Assembly (NCBI GenBank): GCA_030605565.1
Contig: JAUWIB010000112.1
Coordinates: 1 to 64,000 of the forward strand
Origin: a bacterium
Lineage (GTDB): Bacteria > Zixibacteria > MSB-5A5 > GN15 > FEB-12
DNA length: 64,000 nucleotides
Direction: 5' to 3'
The notes beneath the pieces are model-generated. The model was not told where the DNA came from. It saw only the letters and a program-made list of their open reading frames with translations, and made no database searches. Made by a program: the position numbers and the translations under genes. How positions within the stretch are numbered: the stretch's first letter is position 1; each line of letters begins with the position of its first letter. This document shows, in pieces, positions 58,888-64,000 of the stretch.

Positions 58888-58914
58888 GTCGAAACCGCAG
58901 GGGTTTCGACCTAC
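58888..58914. repeat. P3 palindrome
   Basis: GTCGAAACC GCAGG GGTTTCGAC CTAC. Confidence 0.75.
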
Positions 58915-59007
58915 GGTTAAGAGGCGGGTTTCGGTCTACGATCGAGGTTCAACCCATAGATATTTTTGGGAAAGTCCAATAACAAGATCTTCAGTTGCGC
59001 AGGCGGG

Positions 59008-61419
59008 TTATTCGATGTGAAGATCATACGGCATCCGGGCGTAGATGCCTTCCTCGCAAAGATCAGGGAGCAGTTTGATTCCGTCGTCCACAACGCTCGA
59101 TTCGCCCAAAAGGAGTCCTGCGATCGTGCGAAATAAAGATCGCCCCGGCAGTAGAAACAAGGGTCGCTTTACCGGGTAGACGGCGACGCGGTAGTCATCA
59201 ACTCCGGCCCGCCGAGCAGTGTAGTCGAGCGCCTGCCTGATACCTCCCAGTTCATCGATCAGACCGTTTTGTTTCGCTTCCCGACCGGTCCACACCTGCC
59301 CCTGCGCCAGAGCATCCACCGAGTCGATTCCCAGCTTGCGACTCTCGGAGACTAACTCAAGAAAGTGACCATAGAAAGCCTCCAGATGTGAGAAGTACTT
59401 GCGGCGTTCATCGTCGGTGAAAGGGCGCATGGTGGTAAGCATACCGGCGTACCGACCACGGGTGTACAATTCCTTGCCGAGATCGATTTTGTCATACAAG
59501 CCGCTAAGGTCGACCTTACCGCCGAAAATGCCGATCGATCCGGTGATGCTGCCCGGCTCGGCGAAGATGTACTGCGACGGCATGGCGACGTAGTAGCCGC
59601 CGGATGCGGCCACGTTGGCCATGGAGACGGTGAGCGGTTTGTGCTCAGCAGCTTTGGCGGCAATATGATGAATGTCCTCTCCGGCGAGCGCGAAGCCACC
59701 GGGGGAGTTGATGCGCAGCACGATTCCCGCTACCGAAGGATGGCTCATCGCCTGGGCAAAACCAAGCTTCATCAAAGCCGGAGTGACACTCTGACCGCGG
59801 CCGAGAGGATCGCCGCCTTTTGAGCTGATTTCACCATCGGCGACCACCATCGCTACTACCGGCTGGGGTGGCCAGCCGTCGTTCAGCAAGGTATCTCTGA
59901 GGTATCTCTTGAATGTTATCTGGGGAAGTGGTGACAAGAACTTCTCGTCGAGTTCGTCCCGATAGCTCAGGCCGTCAACGAGACCATACTCAATCGCCTC
60001 GGGGGAACTGAACGGGCCGTTGTCGATTATGCTTTTGACGGAGTCGACTGACAGCATGCGTCCGTCGGCAATGGCTGTTACCAACTGATCGTACAGATCA
60101 TCGAGCAACCGGTTGATCTGGGCGCGGTTTTCATGGGAAGATTCGCTTCGAGTGTACTGTTCTGCAGCCGTCTTGTAATCACCAACTCGCATGATATCGG
60201 CCTTGATACCCAGTTTGTCAAAGCTGCCGGCGTAGAACGTCAACTCCGCCCTCAGCCCCACTAATTTGAGTTGGTCCACCGGCGCCATGAGAATGCGGTC
60301 GGCGACACTGGCAACGTAGTAGGTAATGTTACCGGCCCGCGACAGGTGACAAGTGATCGGTTTGCCGTGGTTCTTGAAATCGACCAGAGCGGCGCGCAAC
60401 TCCTGAGCTTGAGCAAAGCCGAGAGACAAGCCGCGCAAACTGATGAGCATCTCATCGACCGACGGATCCTCAGACGCTCGGTAAATGTTGGTGATCAACG
60501 TCGCGAACGGTGTGCGCTGACGTCCGAAGATCGGCCGTGGAGGGTTTTCGGACAGGGAGCCGGAGAGACCGAGCGTCACCCGCCGACCGCGCGGTGGGAT
60601 CACGGACGGTTGCCGCAAATTCGTGCTGCCGACATACACGTCGGTGTGCTGATGGTCGCCGCCATCGGTGAAGTGAGCCTGCGACCCCACAAAATAATTC
60701 AGCAAGTTCGCCCGAAATCCGATCTGGAAGTTTCGGTCGGAATCCAGATACCCTCGAAAGTAGAGTCCGTTATTCGTAGCCAGTTCTGCGTGGTAAACGT
60801 AATCGGCATTTGACAGCCTGGTCCTGGTCGAGAGAAACATGTCAACCGACAGGGTGAGCCGTCGTCCCATCGGACGATAGGCCGCCGAATAACGCATTTC
60901 GGTTTCGGTCCGTCGGCCTTCATCGTTGCGAGCGTGATTGAGGTTCTCGAACACCGCCGCCCAGCGAAACTTATCGCGCCCACCCATCAGTCCGACATTC
61001 CAGAAATGCCTCTTGTGGAGATCGGGCGGACCCTCTTTGAAATAGCGATAGGAACCTCCCAGGTGCATGCCGCTTCCGAAGGTCATGCCCAGCGCAAACA
61101 GATACTCCTTGAAGTCATCACCATCGGGATTGTAAAGACTGCGGTAAGCCGTCGCCAGCCGATCACGGTTGGTGACAAAACCCCAACTGCGGGCCACCTT
61201 GTCATCGTCATAGCTCGTCATGAGCTGAAACGACGAAGCCGCATAGCGCGACAATCCGGCCGGGTTGACCCAGGCCGCTTCCGATCCAAACACTGACGCC
61301 GCGGGTTGGTAGTAAAAGACCGACTGAAGTTTTGAGACTCTCTGAGCCGAGATTGTTCCACCGACAGCCACGACGACTATCCCGGTCAGCACAAACCATC
61401 GAATCCAACGGTTATTCAC
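59008..61419 (-). CDS. sppA: Signal peptide peptidase SppA (67K type) with N-terminal beta-barrel-like domain
   Basis: Signal peptide; EAAWVNPAGLSRYAASSFQLMTSYDDD..; catalytic Lys context VGDYKTAAEQYTR; catalytic Ser context VAASGGYYVAMPSQYIFAEPGSITGSIGIFGGK. Confidence 0.9.
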   Translation of the reverse strand: MNNRWIRWFVLTGIVVVAVGGTISAQRVSKLQSVFYYQPAASVFGSEAAWVNPAGLSRYAASSFQLMTSYDDDKVARSWGFVTNRDRLATAYRSLYNPDGDDFKEYLFALGMTFGSGMHLGGSYRYFKEGPPDLHKRHFWNVGLMGGRDKFRWAAVFENLNHARNDEGRRTETEMRYSAAYRPMGRRLTLSVDMFLSTRTRLSNADYVYHAELATNNGLYFRGYLDSDRNFQIGFRANLLNYFVGSQAHFTDGGDHQHTDVYVGSTNLRQPSVIPPRGRRVTLGLSGSLSENPPRPIFGRQRTPFATLITNIYRASEDPSVDEMLISLRGLSLGFAQAQELRAALVDFKNHGKPITCHLSRAGNITYYVASVADRILMAPVDQLKLVGLRAELTFYAGSFDKLGIKADIMRVGDYKTAAEQYTRSESSHENRAQINRLLDDLYDQLVTAIADGRMLSVDSVKSIIDNGPFSSPEAIEYGLVDGLSYRDELDEKFLSPLPQITFKRYLRDTLLNDGWPPQPVVAMVVADGEISSKGGDPLGRGQSVTPALMKLGFAQAMSHPSVAGIVLRINSPGGFALAGEDIHHIAAKAAEHKPLTVSMANVAASGGYYVAMPSQYIFAEPGSITGSIGIFGGKVDLSGLYDKIDLGKELYTRGRYAGMLTTMRPFTDDERRKYFSHLEAFYGHFLELVSESRKLGIDSVDALAQGQVWTGREAKQNGLIDELGGIRQALDYTARRAGVDDYRVAVYPVKRPLFLLPGRSLFRTIAGLLLGESSVVDDGIKLLPDLCEEGIYARMPYDLHIE

Positions 61420-61430
61420 AACGAAGCTCC

Positions 61431-62474
61431 TTACTCACCGGCTGAAACGTAAATGTTGCCTTTGCCTCGAACGGAACCGCTTATCATGGCTCGGCCGTCA
61501 CCTACGAGGAGATTGAGCCGATTGGGTTCAACCAGTTCCGTCGTGAAGGGAAAGTTCTGCGCCTCGATCTTGCCGCCTTCGTCGACCGCCATTGCCAGGA
61601 CTGCGGAGAATTCCTGCGGAAGCCGCAACTCAATATCCTCGTACTTGTTGGTGATCAGGAGTTGCCCGGCATTCAGATCGCTGAGGATGATCACTATCGG
61701 TCCGGAGGTACACCGGATATAGCTTTTTTCGTCATCAGGGTCCCAATCCACGATTTCAATCCGGCCATACGCATTCTTGACGTTGAGGCCGCCGGTGAGT
61801 CCATTAATACGAATATCACCGCCATCATTTCGGAACACGGCCGGTTGCGTCAAGTCGCTTATACCCTCGGCCGTCAACCTCGAATTAGTAGTGACGACTC
61901 GAATCTGTCCGGAGATGTCGGTAACGGTAACACGGCGATTGGCCGTCTCCACCTCCAGTCGCTCCGAGATGTGAGCCACATCCAAACGGCCCAGCGAGGT
62001 CGTATTCTCAAAAGAAATAAAGGGACCGTCAGCGTCGATGTCAAAGTAAGCTGCGTCGATCTCGACCTCAAAGCCCTCTGGAATCTCCACCATCGCCTCA
62101 ACCAGGCCGGATTCATCATCCTTCCACGGGGCGGGATTCGGGGCGCGCATCTCCAGCCGCAGTCCGGTCGGCGCCGCACTGAGTGATACCGCGATTTGAT
62201 CGAGATAGTCCTCCGCTCGCGACTTGCGCGAGGTGCGAGCTCTCTTGGTATAGGTCAAGATCGCAGAATCGGTCGCGGTTGCCAAAATGGTCAACTCTCC
62301 CTGCAAACTACCGGCTGCTTTTATGACTAGCTTGTTGCCATTGCCCGGCAAGGTGGACGACTCCAACTCGCGGGTGGCAAATAACCCTTTCGATTCCTGC
62401 TCAACCTCCTGCGCCCAACAAGACGACAGATTCATCAACAAGGCCAGACCAACGGCCATCACTGAATTCTTCAT
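61431..62474 (-). CDS. DUF4097-like beta-strand repeat protein, secreted
   Basis: Signal peptide; RVTVTDISGQIRVVTTNSRLTAEGIS...GGLNVKNAYGRIEIVDW. Confidence 0.75.
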   Translation of the reverse strand: MKNSVMAVGLALLMNLSSCWAQEVEQESKGLFATRELESSTLPGNGNKLVIKAAGSLQGELTILATATDSAILTYTKRARTSRKSRAEDYLDQIAVSLSAAPTGLRLEMRAPNPAPWKDDESGLVEAMVEIPEGFEVEIDAAYFDIDADGPFISFENTTSLGRLDVAHISERLEVETANRRVTVTDISGQIRVVTTNSRLTAEGISDLTQPAVFRNDGGDIRINGLTGGLNVKNAYGRIEIVDWDPDDEKSYIRCTSGPIVIILSDLNAGQLLITNKYEDIELRLPQEFSAVLAMAVDEGGKIEAQNFPFTTELVEPNRLNLLVGDGRAMISGSVRGKGNIYVSAGE

Positions 62475-63271
62475 CAGCTACTTTTTCCTGTGGTGTGATG
62501 GTAGATTCGCTGCATCATTATGGCTGCCGCCACGGCGGCGTTGAGAGAATCCACGCATCTTTCATGTTCCAATCTCCATCGGCAGTCCGAAACCTTCAGG
62601 ATCGATTCGGAAAGGCCTTCGGCTTCCGAACCGACAGCTAAGATCAGCCGGTTACGCCTGGCGCCTCTGAGGTCCACCGCGTTGCTCTTACCATTTACAT
62701 CGGCGGCAATCAGTCGGAACTTTCCTTTGCCGACCAGCGATGCTACATCGTCTGCCGCTGTGAGAATAAGGTCCACGCCGAAGATGGCGCCAACACTGGC
62801 TCGCACTACTTTCGGTGCATACGGATCGGCGCACTTTCCGGTCAGCAGCACCGGGTTGAAGCGAAAGGCCAGAGCACACCGCAAGAGCGTGCCGAGATTG
62901 CCCGGATCCGATATCCCATCGCACAATAGTACTGTACGATGCTCGGGGCGGAGAAGTTCATCGGACGAGCTTCGCGGCAAATCGAATACGCCCACGATTC
63001 CCTGCGAAGTCACGCTCTCCGATATCCCGTTCAACTCACGCGCAGAGACTTCGACAACCTGAACGCGACGCCGGCGAAATCGTTGGACCAGTTGATGACC
63101 CCGTTCTGCCAGTAGCGCCGGTGACCAGAGCAACAGTTCGGGGCGGACATCGTGCCGTATCGCTTCCTCAAGCAGCCGCACCCCTTCAGTCGCGAACCGG
63201 CCCAGAGCACGGCGACCTTTCCGCGTGCGCAACGACTTGATATCTTTTTGTTCCTTTTTGGTTATCGACAC
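62474..63271 (-). CDS. TrmH/SpoU family RNA methyltransferase
   Basis: FATEGVRLLEEAIRHDVRPELLLWS; VLLCDGISDPGNLGTLLRCALAF; LILAVGSEAEGLSESIL; GTG start proposed at 63271. Confidence 0.9.
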   Translation of the reverse strand: MSITKKEQKDIKSLRTRKGRRALGRFATEGVRLLEEAIRHDVRPELLLWSPALLAERGHQLVQRFRRRRVQVVEVSARELNGISESVTSQGIVGVFDLPRSSSDELLRPEHRTVLLCDGISDPGNLGTLLRCALAFRFNPVLLTGKCADPYAPKVVRASVGAIFGVDLILTAADDVASLVGKGKFRLIAADVNGKSNAVDLRGARRNRLILAVGSEAEGLSESILKVSDCRWRLEHERCVDSLNAAVAAAIMMQRIYHHTTGKSS

Positions 63272-63338
63272 CTTAAGTTGCCTCTGAGGTGAAAGACATT
63301 CAAGGCCTAATGAATCGCTCAATGCATCTACTTGGCAA

Positions 63339-64000
63339 GTGAAAACTCTGTTGACATGGCTGCTGCCGGCGCTGATTGTAATTATCCTGCCGATTGATGC
63401 CGCTTCTGATATTCTCATCGGCGGCCTTGACGGACTGGACCCGCATGACAATGGTGAGCGCTACCATGTCCTGCTGGCCCTTTCCGGCGGCGGGGCGCGC
63501 GGCATTGCCACTATCGGCCTGCTGAAGGCGTTTGAAGAAAAAGGTGTCGAGATTGAGGCCGTCACCGGGACATCTATTGGCGGGATTATCGGCGGTCTCT
63601 ACGCTTGTGGCTATAGTGCGGACGAGTTGGCGGACATCGTTCGCAACCTCGATCTGACCGGTCTTTTTTCCGATCAGCCGTCGCGTCGAACAATGTTCCT
63701 TACCCAGCGGGAAGAGCGCGACCGGCACCTGCTGTCAATTCGCTTCGATGGCTTCAAGCCCGTGATCCCCCGGGCTTTGACGGCCGGGCAAAAGCTGACC
63801 ACGATTCTGACGGCTTTGACGACGCGGGCCAACTACCACGCCGCGGGCAACTTCGACCGGCTGCCGATCCCCTTCAAGACGATCAGCACCGACATTGTCA
63901 GTGGCCGTGAAATCGTGCTCGACAGCGGCTCCCTGGCCGACGCCATGCGAGCTACGATGGGTTTTCCCCTGGCCTTCACTCCGCTCGACAAAGGCGACCA
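63339..64000 (+). CDS. Patatin-like phospholipase, 5' part (runs off window; absent from the ORF track)
   Basis: GTG start; [23 protein letters not shown] signal peptide; [50 protein letters not shown]. Confidence 0.88.
   Translation, partial: MKTLLTWLLPALIVIILPIDAASDILIGGLDGLDPHDNGERYHVLLALSGGGARGIATIGLLKAFEEKGVEIEAVTGTSIGGIIGGLYACGYSADELADIVRNLDLTGLFSDQPSRRTMFLTQREERDRHLLSIRFDGFKPVIPRALTAGQKLTTILTALTTRANYHAAGNFDRLPIPFKTISTDIVSGREIVLDSGSLADAMRATMGFPLAFTPLDKGD

Noticed and set aside
63300-63728. 142-aa minus-strand ORF
   Set aside because: Overlaps the start of a clear patatin-like phospholipase on the plus strand (GGGARG, GTSIGG).

Overview
The window reads as ordinary chromosomal DNA from an FCB-group bacterium, possibly Zixibacteria-like. 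That placement is inferred from the mix of LVIVD-repeat proteins, dockerin-like C-termini, a C25 peptidase and a T9SS-type sorting tail; no rRNA or tRNA was recognised. I support about 46 CDSs. They include housekeeping genes (pyrF-pyrD-pyrK, hflX, rsmE, mltG-ruvX, nfo, sppA, a Sir2 deacylase and an SpoU-type methyltransferase), large secreted proteins, a YdjY/toroid/PKD operon, a pilin-like trio, and two lower-GC restriction-like genes. The most notable observations are as follows. (1) The intergenic regions carry several families of short palindromes with constant flanks or loops but arms that vary with compensatory changes. The TT/AA loop of one family (P1) is the exact insertion point of ~160-175 bp MITE-like elements, with an apparent 2-bp duplication. 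(2) One operon holds a degenerate histidine kinase-like protein, a degenerate NtrC-like protein and a GAF protein. (3) A predicted outer-membrane beta-barrel domain is fused to a complete SppA protease. (4) A PUA/EVE-like plus PD-(D/E)XK nuclease gene carries an in-frame G9 tract, suggesting phase variation. All family calls were made by eye from the translations; no database search was run.
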